A stretch of DNA of 64,000 bases from an uncultured Acidobacteriaceae bacterium (GTDB taxonomy: Bacteria > Acidobacteriota > Terriglobia > Terriglobales > Acidobacteriaceae), in contig CALFMO010000041.1 of assembly GCA_937879855.1 (NCBI GenBank), positions 59,711 through 123,710 of the forward strand, in the 5' to 3' direction. Made by a program: the position numbers and the translations under genes. A model generated the notes under the pieces. The model saw nothing but the letters and a program-made list of their open reading frames with translations. It searched no databases and had not been told where the DNA came from. Shown here piece by piece: positions 52,177-61,836 of the stretch (the stretch's first letter is position 1; the number at the start of each line of letters is the position of its first letter).

Positions 52177-53402
52177 GAAGATTGGCCGGCTTGCGGAAAG
52201 GCACTCGTAGTCTCCTTTTTGATACCAATGCTCATCAGGTGGCACGAGTGCGTCTTGATCACCAACCACACCTCGCGGCCCGGAACAAGTTGCAGGGAGT
52301 CGCGGGCGGCCAGCGTCAGGTGGACTTCCATTTCAACTCGGTACTTCACTCGCGCGCAGACGATTACATCGCGTTGTTCGAGGGATGCGATACGCCCCGG
52401 GATCACATTGCGGGCGCTCAAACCCACAGGCGGGGCTGTTGCGAGCAGAATGTCGCCGGCACGGATTCCCACACGTAGCGCCGAGCCCACTCCTCCTCGC
52501 ACCAGCGGAGTCTCAAGCACGACCGGTCCGCCTTCCCCAGCAATGCGGCAGGTCATCGTTCCGCGTTCCGGGTGAACCGATTCCACCACGGCGTCAAAAA
52601 TATTTTCGAAACCCACCAATTGCGCCACCGTTTCCTGCCGTGGCGCCTCGATCACGTCGTGGGGAGTGCCCTGGGCCACGATGCGTCCTCCGTCGAAGAC
52701 AATTACGCACTCGCCCAGGGCAAAGACTTCTTCGCGGCTATGCGTAACGTAAAGGATGGGAATGCGATGTTCCTGATTCCACTGCCGCAGATCGTCGATG
52801 ATCTTCGATTTCGTCGGAGAGTCGAGCGCGGCCAGTGGTTCGTCCAGCAGCAGCGCGGCGGGATCAGTCACTAGGGTTCGGGCTAGAGCGGCGCGCTGGC
52901 TTTCTCCGCCGGAAATTTCTCGCGGGTAACGCTGGGCAAGATGCGAAATGTGGAACGCTTGAAGAATTGCCGCCGCTCGCGCCGCCCGCTCGGACTGCGG
53001 CAAATGGGTAACACCGTACTGGACATTCCTTTCCACCGAAAGATGCGGGAACAGCGCGAGGCTCTGAAAGACGTATCCGACGTGCCGCTTCGACACGGGG
53101 AGATCAATGCCTAGCTTGGTGTCGAACAGGACGCGGTCGCCAATGGCAATGCGTCCCGAGTCGGGCTTGGCTAATCCAGCAACACAATCGAGCACTGTAG
53201 TTTTGCCGGCCCCAGACGGGCCGAACAGAATAGTGAATCCCGGCGTGGCTCGAAACTCGGCTTCCAGGACGAACTCCTGATTCTGACCTGCGATTCCCTT
53301 GCGGATTCGGACTTCCAGCAGCGGGCCGGCATTTTTGTTTTGAGCGGAGGCGGACGACGAGACGGCGATGGCTGCGGGTTCGTCGGTAGGAGCGGCGCTC
53401 AT
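52161..53402 (-). CDS. modC: Molybdate ABC transporter ATP-binding protein
   Basis: ATPase of the molybdate importer. 413 residues. Walker A GPSGAGKTT, Q-loop FQSLALFPH, signature ISGGESQR, Walker B LLLDEPLAALD and the switch His in LYVTHSREE are complete. The C-terminal third is a TOBE/Mop-like domain (LRVGIRAGDILLATAPPVG, VCARVKYRVEMEVHLTLA) that binds molybdate in this family. It starts 6 nt after modB. The 3' end overlaps the HNH gene tail by 16 nt. Confidence 0.93.
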   Translation of the reverse strand: MSAAPTDEPAAIAVSSSASAQNKNAGPLLEVRIRKGIAGQNQEFVLEAEFRATPGFTILFGPSGAGKTTVLDCVAGLAKPDSGRIAIGDRVLFDTKLGIDLPVSKRHVGYVFQSLALFPHLSVERNVQYGVTHLPQSERAARAAAILQAFHISHLAQRYPREISGGESQRAALARTLVTDPAALLLDEPLAALDSPTKSKIIDDLRQWNQEHRIPILYVTHSREEVFALGECVIVFDGGRIVAQGTPHDVIEAPRQETVAQLVGFENIFDAVVESVHPERGTMTCRIAGEGGPVVLETPLVRGGVGSALRVGIRAGDILLATAPPVGLSARNVIPGRIASLEQRDVIVCARVKYRVEMEVHLTLAARDSLQLVPGREVWLVIKTHSCHLMSIGIKKETTSAFPQAGQSSHPLK

Positions 53403-53408
53403 CGCAGT

Positions 53409-54089
53409 CTATTTTATAGGTCTGACGATCCAGGCCTTGCGATTGACGCTGTAAACGACGGCCAACACGGCAAAGCAAAACGCGAGAAGGAGTAGCGCGG
53501 TCTGATTGGCGGCGACATAATCCGAGGCCTGCACTCGGTCGAAGATATCGATGGAGACGGTGCGCGTCACGCCCGGAATATTTCCGCCGACCATGAGCAC
53601 AACGCCGAACTCTCCCATGGTGTGCGCGAAACTAAGGGCCGTGCCGGTAATTAATCCGGCAACGGAGAGAGGCGCGACGACGCGAAAGAAAGTTCTTAGC
53701 GGAGAAGCCCCCAGCGTCGCCGAAGCAGCGATCAGCTTGTGATCTACGCTGGCAAACGAGGCGGCAAACGGCTGCACAGCAAACGGCAGACTGTAAAGGA
53801 TTGAACCAATCACCAACCCGCTGAAGGTGAACGCCAGCGTGTGGCCAGTGAGTGCTATCCACCAGCGTCCCAGCGGGCTGCGCGGTCCAAGCGCTACCAA
53901 TACGTAGAACCCCAGCACTGTGGGAGGAAGCACAATGGGCAGCGCTACTACTGCCTCGATCAGAAACTTCCAGCGCCATCGAGAGAAGGCAATCCACCAA
54001 GCGATGGGCAAGCCAAGCACCAGCAATATGGCCGATACCGTGATCGCGAGTTGCAGTGTTAGCCAGAAAGCTTGCCAGTCGATTGCCAT
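53409..54089 (-). CDS. modB: Molybdate ABC transporter permease
   Basis: 226 residues, five or six membrane spans. The start is placed at ATG 54089 (MAIDWQAFWLTLQLAITVS) because the upstream extension is read-through of repeat DNA; ATG 54113 is possible. LPPTVLGFYVLVALGPRSPLG and the coupling loop EAA-like segment KLIAASATLGASPLRTFF are typical of ModB. SFAHTMGEFGVVLMVGGNIPG is the conserved end motif. Together with modA upstream and modC downstream it forms the modABC operon. Confidence 0.93.
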   Translation of the reverse strand: MAIDWQAFWLTLQLAITVSAILLVLGLPIAWWIAFSRWRWKFLIEAVVALPIVLPPTVLGFYVLVALGPRSPLGRWWIALTGHTLAFTFSGLVIGSILYSLPFAVQPFAASFASVDHKLIAASATLGASPLRTFFRVVAPLSVAGLITGTALSFAHTMGEFGVVLMVGGNIPGVTRTVSIDIFDRVQASDYVAANQTALLLLAFCFAVLAVVYSVNRKAWIVRPIK

Positions 54090-54119
54090 TGTGTTCGATA
54101 AGCCTGGAACCATAAGTGG

Positions 54120-54202
54120 CCACGTGGGGACGGACGCATTCGTCCGTCCCTCGGAGTTGGTGACACCAACCAAGGACGGACGAATGCGTCCGTTCCTACG
54201 TG
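54120..54202. repeat. Long palindromic REP-like element between modA and modB
   Basis: CACGTGGGGACGGACGCATT (54120-54139) and AATGCGTCCGTTCCTACGTG (54183-54202) are complementary with few mismatches; inner arms CGTCCGTCC / GGACGGACG extend the stem to about 29 bp with a loop near 54150-54172. Full-length arms suggest a small mobile or REP-type element. Confidence 0.7.
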
Positions 54203-54212
54203 TTTAGGGGCG

Positions 54213-54995
54213 CTACTTGAATCCGTACTCCTTCAACAAGTCGACCGCCTCTTTCGTCTTGATGTATTCCAGAAACTGCGCGGCTTCTTTCTTATGCTTT
54301 GAGCGTGAAAGTACTACCACTCCTTGCGCCAGCGAAGGATAGTCTTCCGACGGGACCTCCCAGTACTTTCCTAGACTGTGCATACCGGGCGCAATTGCAT
54401 GGGCCAGCGCCACGAAGCCTGCCTGCGCGTTGCCCGATTCCACGAACTGCGCCGCCTGTGCAACATTCTCGCCCAACACCAGGCGGTCCGCTACGCGATC
54501 ATATACTCCAGCGTGCTTTAAAGCTGCGACGGCGGCGCGTCCGTAGGGCGCATATTGTGGGTTGGCCATCGCAATCTTCTTCACTGAGGGATCGAGCAGG
54601 ACATTCATGCCCTGGCGTTGAAAGTCGAGCGGCGAATTCGCCGGCACCCACAACACGAGCTTCCCAACTGCGTACTGATACAGGCTTGCGCCGTCGGCTT
54701 CGCCAGCGGTAATGAGCTGGCGCGGATAGTCCATATCCGCAGAAAAGAACAGATCGAAGGGAGCCCCGTTCTGAATCTGCTGCGTGAGCGCTCCCGATGC
54801 TCCAAATGAGAGCTTCACCTTGATGCCGGTCTTCTGCTCGTAAAGATCGCCGATCTGTTTCAGCGCGGTGCTCAAATCAGCCGCGGCTGCCACGGTGATC
54901 TCTGCGGCGGTCTTCTTCTCTTGTGCCGAGCCTCCAGTCGCGGTCAGAACAATGCAGACGGCCAGCAGCACACACGAGAGAAGAGATCCAGCCAT
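54213..54995 (-). CDS. modA: Molybdate ABC transporter substrate-binding protein
   Basis: Periplasmic binding protein for molybdate or tungstate. 260 residues from ATG 54995. Signal sequence LLSCVLLAVCIVLTATGGSA, then ITVAAAADLSTALKQIG, KLSFGASGALTQQI, DLFFSADMDYPRQL, LVLGENVAQAAQFVESGNAQ and a normal end. A longer frame to 55070 runs into the common CHPERSE repeat and is rejected. First gene of modABC. Confidence 0.93.
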   Translation of the reverse strand: MAGSLLSCVLLAVCIVLTATGGSAQEKKTAAEITVAAAADLSTALKQIGDLYEQKTGIKVKLSFGASGALTQQIQNGAPFDLFFSADMDYPRQLITAGEADGASLYQYAVGKLVLWVPANSPLDFQRQGMNVLLDPSVKKIAMANPQYAPYGRAAVAALKHAGVYDRVADRLVLGENVAQAAQFVESGNAQAGFVALAHAIAPGMHSLGKYWEVPSEDYPSLAQGVVVLSRSKHKKEAAQFLEYIKTKEAVDLLKEYGFK

Positions 54996-55039
54996 TGTTC
55001 GCGGCACGAATGAGCTATGCGGTTGATCGTGCGAGTGCG

Positions 55040-55064
55040 CAGGTTCGCTTCGCTCAGGATGACA
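55040..55064. repeat. Fragment of the widely dispersed TCATCCTGAGCGAAGCGAA repeat
   Basis: TTCGCTTCGCTCAGGATGAC on the plus strand (about 55044-55063). This short repeat occurs in many unrelated bacterial genomes and often extends predicted reading frames falsely (as CHPERSE). Confidence 0.6.
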
Positions 55065-55242
55065 GTACATATTTGACAGCTACCTCAACCGCGGAAAGCA
55101 GATTGTACAGGGAGGGAATACAAGGGTGCATCGATTGGTGCGCGCAATTTTTCCCAAAGTGGTCCAACACGGAGTCAAAACCACGCTTTTGCGTTGCATC
55201 GCGTTTCTCCACTCTCGATACTGGCAAGTGAGCAAGACTCCC

Positions 55243-58200
55243 ATGGCAGGTTGTTGTTTCCGTCGCTGGTTGCGAGCGTCCGCGCTCGCTCTGAGTTGCT
55301 GTTCGATGGTTTCGATAGTGCGGGCGCAAGGCGCGAAGCAGACAGTTCCGCAGAATCGCATCCCCGATGCAGACACCGACCACCTTAAAGAGCGTAACGA
55401 ATGGTTCTTCCGCGGGCGCCTGGTACGCGGAACGCCATCTGCCGAACTTCGCCGACGAGCCTATCAGGCCAAGCTGCAGATGCGGGCTGGGCATGCAGCG
55501 GCGCTCGCAACCGCCCATGTGAGCGGTCAGGCCCAACTGACCTCCGGCTCGTGGACGCCGTTAGGACCCATGCCATTGGAGTCCGACGCAAGCGGCAATG
55601 GTACGCAGGACTACCGCCAAGTCTCGGGACGCGCGACTGCTATCGCCATTGATCCCGCCGATGCAACCGGCAATACGATCTACATCGGCGGCGCGCAAAG
55701 CGGGGTGTGGAAGTCGACCAACGCCTCCGTCACTGCCAATAGTGTGAGTTGGATTCCCCTCACCGACGATCAGCCTACACTCTCCATCGGCACGATTGCG
55801 ATCCAGCCGGGCAACGCTGATCCGACCAGGTCTGTCATTCTTGCCGCCACCGGGGAAGCGGATAACTCGGGCGATTCGTACTTCGGCCTCGGTATTCTGC
55901 GCTCGGCGGACGCAGGCACCACATGGAATTTGATCGCCAGCGCCAATAACGGTGCGCTGTCCTTCTCCGGGCTGGGCGGTACCCGCATGGCGTTCAGCAC
56001 GGCGGGACAAATGAAAACGGTGGTTGCCGCCATGGCCACCACATCGGAAGGAATTGTCGATGGCGCGGTTACCGCGAACACCAAACGCGGGCTCTACACT
56101 TCGCTCGATGGCGGGCAAACATGGACTTACGACGCACTGGTTGATTCTGGAAGCCCGACCGACGCTACGTCCGCAACCTCCGTCGTCTACGACGCCAACG
56201 CCGGACAGTTTTTCGCCGCCGTACGCTACCACGGTTTTTACTCTTCGCCCGACGGCGTTACGTGGACGCGTCTCGCGGTCCAACCCGGCGGTGCTGCGCT
56301 TGGCGTGTCTGCTTGCCCGCCGCAAGCGACTTCCAATAATTACGGCTGCCCCGTCTACCGTGCGGAAATCACAGTAGTGCCGGGACGTAATGAGATGTAT
56401 GCCTGGTACGTCTTCTTGGATTCGTTTGGCAATCCGGTCGATGGTGGTATTTGGCAAAGCATGAACTCAGGCACGTCGTGGACTTCGATTTCCGACAACA
56501 CCATCACGAATTGCGGAGACGTTACCGGCTGCGGCGTGGAGCAGGGCCCCTACAATTTAGAGTTGCTGGCCGTTCCAGACGGATCGGGCACCGACCTATA
56601 CGCCGGCGCAATCAATCTCTACAAGTGCGGCATCACGACACAGAATCCGACGTGCGCGGTCACGCCCTTCATGAACCTCACTCACGTTTATGGATGCGAT
56701 CCAATTGGAGCGCCTGCTCACGTGCATCCCGATCAGCACGCGCTCGCCTATGTGATCCCAACTTCGGGCGCCGATTCCGGTAACGCGCTGCTGTATTTCG
56801 CCAACGATGGCGGTATTTACCGCGCACTCAATGGATTTACAGGACTGAATACGGGTTCGTGCTCGGGTTCCAATCAGTTCGACGATCTCAACCAAAATTT
56901 AGGATCGATGACCCAGTTCGTCAGCTTTTCGCAACACCCAACTGACCCAAACACGTTGCTCGGTGGGACGCAGGACAACGGTTCGCCCGCCACCAATCAG
57001 ACAACTACGACGAGTTGGGTAAATGTGCTAGGGGGCGATGGCGGCTATAACGCGATTGATCCCGGCGCTCCGTCCGATTGGTATGCCTCCAACCCGGACA
57101 TTCCTCCCGGTGGCCTGGGTGTCCAATTCTGTACGAGTGGAGTGAACTGCACGAACAGCGGCTTCAACTTCGTGGTTACCAGCAGCAACGTCGGCGGTGA
57201 CGATGGCGCATTTTATTTTCCTTACATTCTGGATCCGGGTTCATCGACGGCAATGTTGGTCGGCACCTGCCGCGTGTGGCGCGGGAGTCGTAGCGGCGGC
57301 GCTTTTACCGCGCTCAGCCCGAACTTTGACACGTTGGGTTCGCCAACATGCGCAGGGAATGAGGTGAATCAGGTCCGTGCGATCGCGGTCGGCGGGCCGA
57401 CGAACGGCAGCGGTTCTACTGTCATTTACGTCACGACCACCGGGCTCGGCCCGCTAGATGGGCCACTGAATTCGCCGGCGGGAGGTCGCGTCTGGGTTAC
57501 CACCAACGCTTCGACCGGAGCCTCCGCCTTCGCGGATGTCACCAACAACGGCCCTCAGGGCAACATAAACCCGAATCAGTTCCCGATATCCAGCGTCGCG
57601 ACTGACTCCTCGGATGCGACAGGCAAAACGGCATACCTAACCGTGATGGGCTTTACCGGCGGCACCGGCCATGTCTGGAAGACCACGAACGCGGGTGCAG
57701 GGTGGACCGACTTCACCGGCAATCTTCCGGATTCGCCGATGAACGCGGTGGTTGTCTATCCCGCTTTGTCGAGAGTGTACGTGGCGACCGACGTCGGCGT
57801 CTTCAGCAGTTCAACGTCCGCGGCCAATTGGACCGAGCTTGGGCCCGTTCCCACCGCCACATCGTCAGGATTTCTACCCAATGTGGCGGTTACTGCGCTT
57901 GGCCTCTTCGCGTCCGGCGGGCAGCAGTTATTGCGGGCTTCCACCTATGGGCGCGGCATGTGGGAATTCGATTTGGCCTCGAAGCCCGACTTCCAGATTT
58001 CCGTTACCAACTCACCGCTGACGATTTCCGCTGGAGGGACCGCGACCTTCACCGGATCAGTAGGCGCGCTGGACGGATTCTCGAGTACGGTGACCTTAAG
58101 CTGCACGGCCGGCATCACTTCTCCGCCAAGCACCTGCGGTTCTCCGCAGTCTCCGCTGACTCCTGGAATTAGCACAGCCTTTACAGTCACCGCCAGCGGG

Positions 58201-60114
58201 GCCGCTGGCGACTACTATTTCAACGTAGAAGGCGTCGGCTCGGAATCGAGTCACACCACGCACGTGGCGGGCGCCGAATTGCATATTCTGAGCAACGGCC
58301 CCGACTTTGCGCTCAGCGAGACCGGTAAGTTTCCTAATGTGAACGCGGGCAGCAGCACGACCAGCGGACCCATCAGCGTTACTGGGTCGAATGGATTTAC
58401 TGGGAACATCAGCCTAACGTGTTCTTTGGTTTCTGGAGCGGGTAGTTGCAGCGTAAATCCTTCGACAGTGACCTCAATCCCGACCACCGCATCCGTCACT
58501 GTCAACGCCACAACTCTCAGCGCGGGTAGTTATCAACTGCTGATCCAGGGAACTGCGGGAGCGATAATCCACACGCTGCGGATATCTTTCAATGCAGGGG
58601 ATTTTCAAATCTCCGGTCCGCAATCTCTCACGCTTGGACCGGGAACGCAGGGGACGGCCGACATTACGTTGACGGCATCCACCTATTACAGCGGCAGCGT
58701 CAATTCGGTTTGTGCGGTTGGTTCGCTGCCGGGGTCTAGTTGCTCGGTGACCCCAGTGAATCCGATTACGGTCGGTGCGGGATCAACAGTGCCGATGCTG
58801 GCAACGGTTAGCCTGCCCGCAAGCGCAGCAGTGGGAACGTACAGCATCAATGTCACCGCAGCAAACGCGTCGGGCACGCCGACCCACTCCATCGCGATCC
58901 CGCTTGTCGTCCAGGATTTCGCCCTGAGTTCCTCCCCGGCGAGCCAAACCGTAATTGCCGGTGGAAGTACGGGCGCATACAACCTGACGCTTCAACCGGT
59001 CACGACCTCGTTCAACGGCGCAGTAACACTCTCCTGCCCGAGTGGACTTCCTTCGGGCGCGCAATGTAGCTTTCAGCCTTCCACGCCGAGTACGCCGGGA
59101 AGCACGCCCGTCGTGGTGGCAATGACGATCCTTACCAGCGCTTCAACTATTGCTGGGACTTCTACCGTTAAGGTGGCGGGCACATCTGGTTCACTTTCGC
59201 GCTCGACAACCGTATCGCTCACGGTGACAGCACCAGTTGTCGGCAGCAGCGATTTCCAGCTTGCGGCGAGTCAGGCCTTCCCGAGCGGGATCGCCGCTGG
59301 AATACAAGCACAGGCGAAGGTGTCTGTTACCGCGAATTACGGCGGCTCGATCAATGTACATTGCGACGCGGGCGCGATTTCCGGACAATGCCTGGTCACG
59401 CCCGCCAATCCAGTGGCGATCAGCGCCAAAGCGCCCACAATGCTCACGATTACCGTTAACGTGCCTAATACCATCACACCCGGCGCGTATAACATCAATT
59501 TTACGGTCGCGGATTCGTCTGGACAGCCAAGCCACACCTTGCAACTGCCACTGACCGTGATCCCAGATTTCACAGTCAATTCGGCGACCAATAGCCAGAC
59601 TCTAGCTGCAGGGCAAACGACCAGCGGAGCCTACCAACTGAGCGTTGCCCCAAATCCCCCTGGTTCGTCTTTCCTTGGCGCGGTAACCCTTTCTTGCCCC
59701 AGCGGACTTCCTGCCGGCGCGCGCTGTCTTTTCAACCCGTCAACACCAGTAACGCCTGGCAGCACTGCGCAGTCAGTTGTCATGACGATTTCCACGGCGG
59801 CAAGCAGTGCCAGCCTGTATTCGAGATCTGGACGCAGTCCGATCCTTTACGCCCTGTGTTTACTGTTGCCGGGAATTGTGATCGGCTGGAATGCGCTGGG
59901 CACTTGGATTCCAAGGCGGAAGGTCGGCGTGTTAGGTGCCTTGACGTTGTTCATCCTGTCTTTGCTTTCCTGCGGGGGAGTCAGCAACGGGACAAATACC
60001 ACTCCGCCGGGCGGGAAACAACCTGCTACCTATCAGATCACGGTAATGGGTACATCTTCGGAAACCGCCGCCGATGCTGGTCAAAGCGCGACTGTGACTC
60101 TCGTCGTAGACTAG
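55243..60114 (+). CDS. Very large exported protein: BNR-like propeller, six Ig-like repeats and a C-terminal membrane hairpin
   Basis: 1623 residues from ATG 55243; a GTG at 55126 would add 39 residues in front of the signal peptide. The signal ends near VSIVRAQG. Nt 55500-57970 encode WTPLGPMP, GVWKSTNA, GLYTSLDGGQTW, WKTTNAGAGWTD and GIWQSMNSGTSW, which are Asp-box/BNR propeller blades as in sialidase- and sortilin-like proteins. From 57985 six repeats of about 100 residues begin with DF (nt 57990, 58302, 58600, 58915, 59250, 59567) and share VTLSCPSGLPSGAQCSF. The last is split by two membrane helices (59842-59898 and 59923-59980) ending LLSCGG, and the final strands follow (TYQITVMGTS, ATVTLVVD). 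Adhesion or surface binding is an inference. Confidence 0.85.
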   Translation: MAGCCFRRWLRASALALSCCSMVSIVRAQGAKQTVPQNRIPDADTDHLKERNEWFFRGRLVRGTPSAELRRRAYQAKLQMRAGHAAALATAHVSGQAQLTSGSWTPLGPMPLESDASGNGTQDYRQVSGRATAIAIDPADATGNTIYIGGAQSGVWKSTNASVTANSVSWIPLTDDQPTLSIGTIAIQPGNADPTRSVILAATGEADNSGDSYFGLGILRSADAGTTWNLIASANNGALSFSGLGGTRMAFSTAGQMKTVVAAMATTSEGIVDGAVTANTKRGLYTSLDGGQTWTYDALVDSGSPTDATSATSVVYDANAGQFFAAVRYHGFYSSPDGVTWTRLAVQPGGAALGVSACPPQATSNNYGCPVYRAEITVVPGRNEMYAWYVFLDSFGNPVDGGIWQSMNSGTSWTSISDNTITNCGDVTGCGVEQGPYNLELLAVPDGSGTDLYAGAINLYKCGITTQNPTCAVTPFMNLTHVYGCDPIGAPAHVHPDQHALAYVIPTSGADSGNALLYFANDGGIYRALNGFTGLNTGSCSGSNQFDDLNQNLGSMTQFVSFSQHPTDPNTLLGGTQDNGSPATNQTTTTSWVNVLGGDGGYNAIDPGAPSDWYASNPDIPPGGLGVQFCTSGVNCTNSGFNFVVTSSNVGGDDGAFYFPYILDPGSSTAMLVGTCRVWRGSRSGGAFTALSPNFDTLGSPTCAGNEVNQVRAIAVGGPTNGSGSTVIYVTTTGLGPLDGPLNSPAGGRVWVTTNASTGASAFADVTNNGPQGNINPNQFPISSVATDSSDATGKTAYLTVMGFTGGTGHVWKTTNAGAGWTDFTGNLPDSPMNAVVVYPALSRVYVATDVGVFSSSTSAANWTELGPVPTATSSGFLPNVAVTALGLFASGGQQLLRASTYGRGMWEFDLASKPDFQISVTNSPLTISAGGTATFTGSVGALDGFSSTVTLSCTAGITSPPSTCGSPQSPLTPGISTAFTVTASGAAGDYYFNVEGVGSESSHTTHVAGAELHILSNGPDFALSETGKFPNVNAGSSTTSGPISVTGSNGFTGNISLTCSLVSGAGSCSVNPSTVTSIPTTASVTVNATTLSAGSYQLLIQGTAGAIIHTLRISFNAGDFQISGPQSLTLGPGTQGTADITLTASTYYSGSVNSVCAVGSLPGSSCSVTPVNPITVGAGSTVPMLATVSLPASAAVGTYSINVTAANASGTPTHSIAIPLVVQDFALSSSPASQTVIAGGSTGAYNLTLQPVTTSFNGAVTLSCPSGLPSGAQCSFQPSTPSTPGSTPVVVAMTILTSASTIAGTSTVKVAGTSGSLSRSTTVSLTVTAPVVGSSDFQLAASQAFPSGIAAGIQAQAKVSVTANYGGSINVHCDAGAISGQCLVTPANPVAISAKAPTMLTITVNVPNTITPGAYNINFTVADSSGQPSHTLQLPLTVIPDFTVNSATNSQTLAAGQTTSGAYQLSVAPNPPGSSFLGAVTLSCPSGLPAGARCLFNPSTPVTPGSTAQSVVMTISTAASSASLYSRSGRSPILYALCLLLPGIVIGWNALGTWIPRRKVGVLGALTLFILSLLSCGGVSNGTNTTPPGGKQPATYQITVMGTSSETAADAGQSATVTLVVD

Positions 60115-60171
60115 GACGTTGCGCTAGATCGGCCATGACGGCCTTCGCGCGATGTTTTAGTCTCAGTCTCA

Positions 60172-61386
60172 ATGACCGATTCTCGATACAACGTAATTAT
60201 TATTGGCGGCGGCATTGTAGGGCTCGGAGTCGCGCTGGAAATCACGCGACGCTTTCCCCACCTTCGTCTCCTGCTGCTCGAAAAAGAAGATCGGGTCGCC
60301 CGCCACCAGAGCGGGCACAACAGCGGCGTGATTCACTCCGGCGTTTATTACAAGCCCGGCTCCATGAAGGCGCGTCTTTGCGTCACGGGTGCTGCGGCCA
60401 TGGTTGAATTTTGCCGCGAGCACGGAATTGCGCACGAAGTGTGCGGAAAAGTGATTGTTGCAACCGACGCCGAAGAACTGCCTCGCCTTGAAGAATTGCG
60501 CAGGCGTGGAGAAGCCAATGGCCTTTCTGGCCTGCGCCTAATCGGACCCGAGGAATTGCGTGAAATTGAACCGCACGCCAGGGGAATACGGGCGCTGATA
60601 GTGCCCTCGACCGGAATCACCGACTACGCCAAGGTCAGCGAAAAATATTCAGAGTTGATTCATGCCGCCGGAGGCGCGGTGCTCACTTCCGCAGCTGCCA
60701 CGGGCATTCGCCGTTTGGCGAATGAAATTGTGGTAGAGACCTCACGCGGAGCCTTTTCCACGGCGGCACTTATCAACTGTGCGGGTCTTCACAGTGACCG
60801 CATCAGCCGGATGGCGGGCGACGAACCGGGTGTAATGATCGTCCCGTTCCGCGGCGAATATTACGATCTGGTGCCGGACCGAGCATCGCTGGTGCACGCA
60901 TTAATCTATCCTGTTCCCGACACGCGCTTTCCGTTTCTTGGTGTGCACTTCACACGCCGCATCTCGGGCAAAGTGGATGCCGGCCCGAACGCCGTCTTTG
61001 CGCTTGCACGCGAGGGCTACCGTCACTCCGATATCAGCCTGCGCGACCTGGCTTCGGCGCTTGCTTTCCCGGGCTTCTGGCGCATGGCCCGGCAGCATTG
61101 GCGGAATGGTTTCGACGAATTCCGGCGTTCGCTCTCGAAGCCGATCTTCGTCCGAGCCTTGCAGCGTTTGCTTCCGGAGGTACAAGAGCAGGATCTGGTT
61201 CCGGGCGGTTCCGGCGTGCGTGCGCAGGCTCTCAAGCCCGATGGCGCGTTGGTGGACGATTTCCAGTTCGTGCCTGCCGGTAAAGTTCTGCATGTGTTGA
61301 ACGTTCCTTCGCCAGCAGCCACGGCCTCGTTGGCAATCGGCAAAACTATCGTCGATACGGCTGCGCCTAGTCTTGGCCTTGCCTGA
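60172..61386 (+). CDS. lhgO: L-2-hydroxyglutarate oxidase
   Basis: FAD enzyme that oxidises L-2-hydroxyglutarate to 2-oxoglutarate and passes electrons to the quinone pool. 404 residues. The FAD-binding N-terminus is VIIIGGGIVGLGVALEITRR, followed by HQSGHNSGVIHSGVYYKPGS, a hallmark of LhgO, then INCAGLHSDRIS and RGEYYDLVP. The end has GGSGVRAQALKPDGALVDDF. No membrane span. It has no visible operon partner, and the start has no strong Shine-Dalgarno. Confidence 0.92.
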   Translation: MTDSRYNVIIIGGGIVGLGVALEITRRFPHLRLLLLEKEDRVARHQSGHNSGVIHSGVYYKPGSMKARLCVTGAAAMVEFCREHGIAHEVCGKVIVATDAEELPRLEELRRRGEANGLSGLRLIGPEELREIEPHARGIRALIVPSTGITDYAKVSEKYSELIHAAGGAVLTSAAATGIRRLANEIVVETSRGAFSTAALINCAGLHSDRISRMAGDEPGVMIVPFRGEYYDLVPDRASLVHALIYPVPDTRFPFLGVHFTRRISGKVDAGPNAVFALAREGYRHSDISLRDLASALAFPGFWRMARQHWRNGFDEFRRSLSKPIFVRALQRLLPEVQEQDLVPGGSGVRAQALKPDGALVDDFQFVPAGKVLHVLNVPSPAATASLAIGKTIVDTAAPSLGLA

Positions 61387-61658
61387 CGAATCCCGACCAG
61401 CTAGAAAGTCAGCCGCATTGACACCTGAATCTGCCAAGGAGCTCTGAAACGTTCCTGTTTGGCAGATGCTCATGAATTTGGGCTATCGAAGGTTACGGTG
61501 GTCCGGTTCATACCGAGGGGATCGCGAACAGCCGGTTAGCGGAAAAATTAATCTTCGCCAACGGAAAAGAGACTCATCAGATTCTGTACTTTGTGCTAGT
61601 GTCACGTTTGTCGATGCGACAGACACTCTTATTGCTTTGCGCGTGTTGAAGGATAAGA

Positions 61659-61820
61659 ATGAGAGCATGTCCTAATCCCAACTGTGTTGGGTTCGGTCGA
61701 ATTGTTTATTCTCTTGCGACCCGCTGCCCGCTGTGCCGCTGGGATCTAAAAAATCCTCTCCCCGTTAGTGAGAGCGCCACTGCGCAGAAAACGGAGCGGC
61801 AGGTTACTTCCCCCAGCTAA
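61659..61820 (+). CDS. 53-residue four-cysteine (zinc-ribbon-like) protein
   Basis: Short gene from ATG 61659 to TAA 61818, with GAAGG 6 nt before the start. The sequence opens MRACPNPNCVGFGRIV, then YSLATRCPLCRWDLKNPL, so two cysteine pairs (Cys4/Cys9 and Cys23/Cys26) are spaced as in a small zinc ribbon. The last 20 residues are polar and likely disordered. The tidy motif, the ribosome site and the lack of alternative genes in this 450-nt spacer support it as real. Function unknown; RNA or protein binding is possible. Confidence 0.65.
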   Translation: MRACPNPNCVGFGRIVYSLATRCPLCRWDLKNPLPVSESATAQKTERQVTSPS

Positions 61821-61836
61821 CTCGCGCGATTCACCA

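Noticed and set aside
54996..55070. Extended modA start reading CHPERSE
   Set aside because: This is the translated dispersed TCATCCTGAGCGAAG repeat, not a signal peptide. ATG 54995 opens a normal signal.
61466..61675. 69-residue open frame in the lhgO-deaminase gap
   Set aside because: Basic and low-complexity composition with no recognisable motif; its end overlaps the better supported 53-residue gene.
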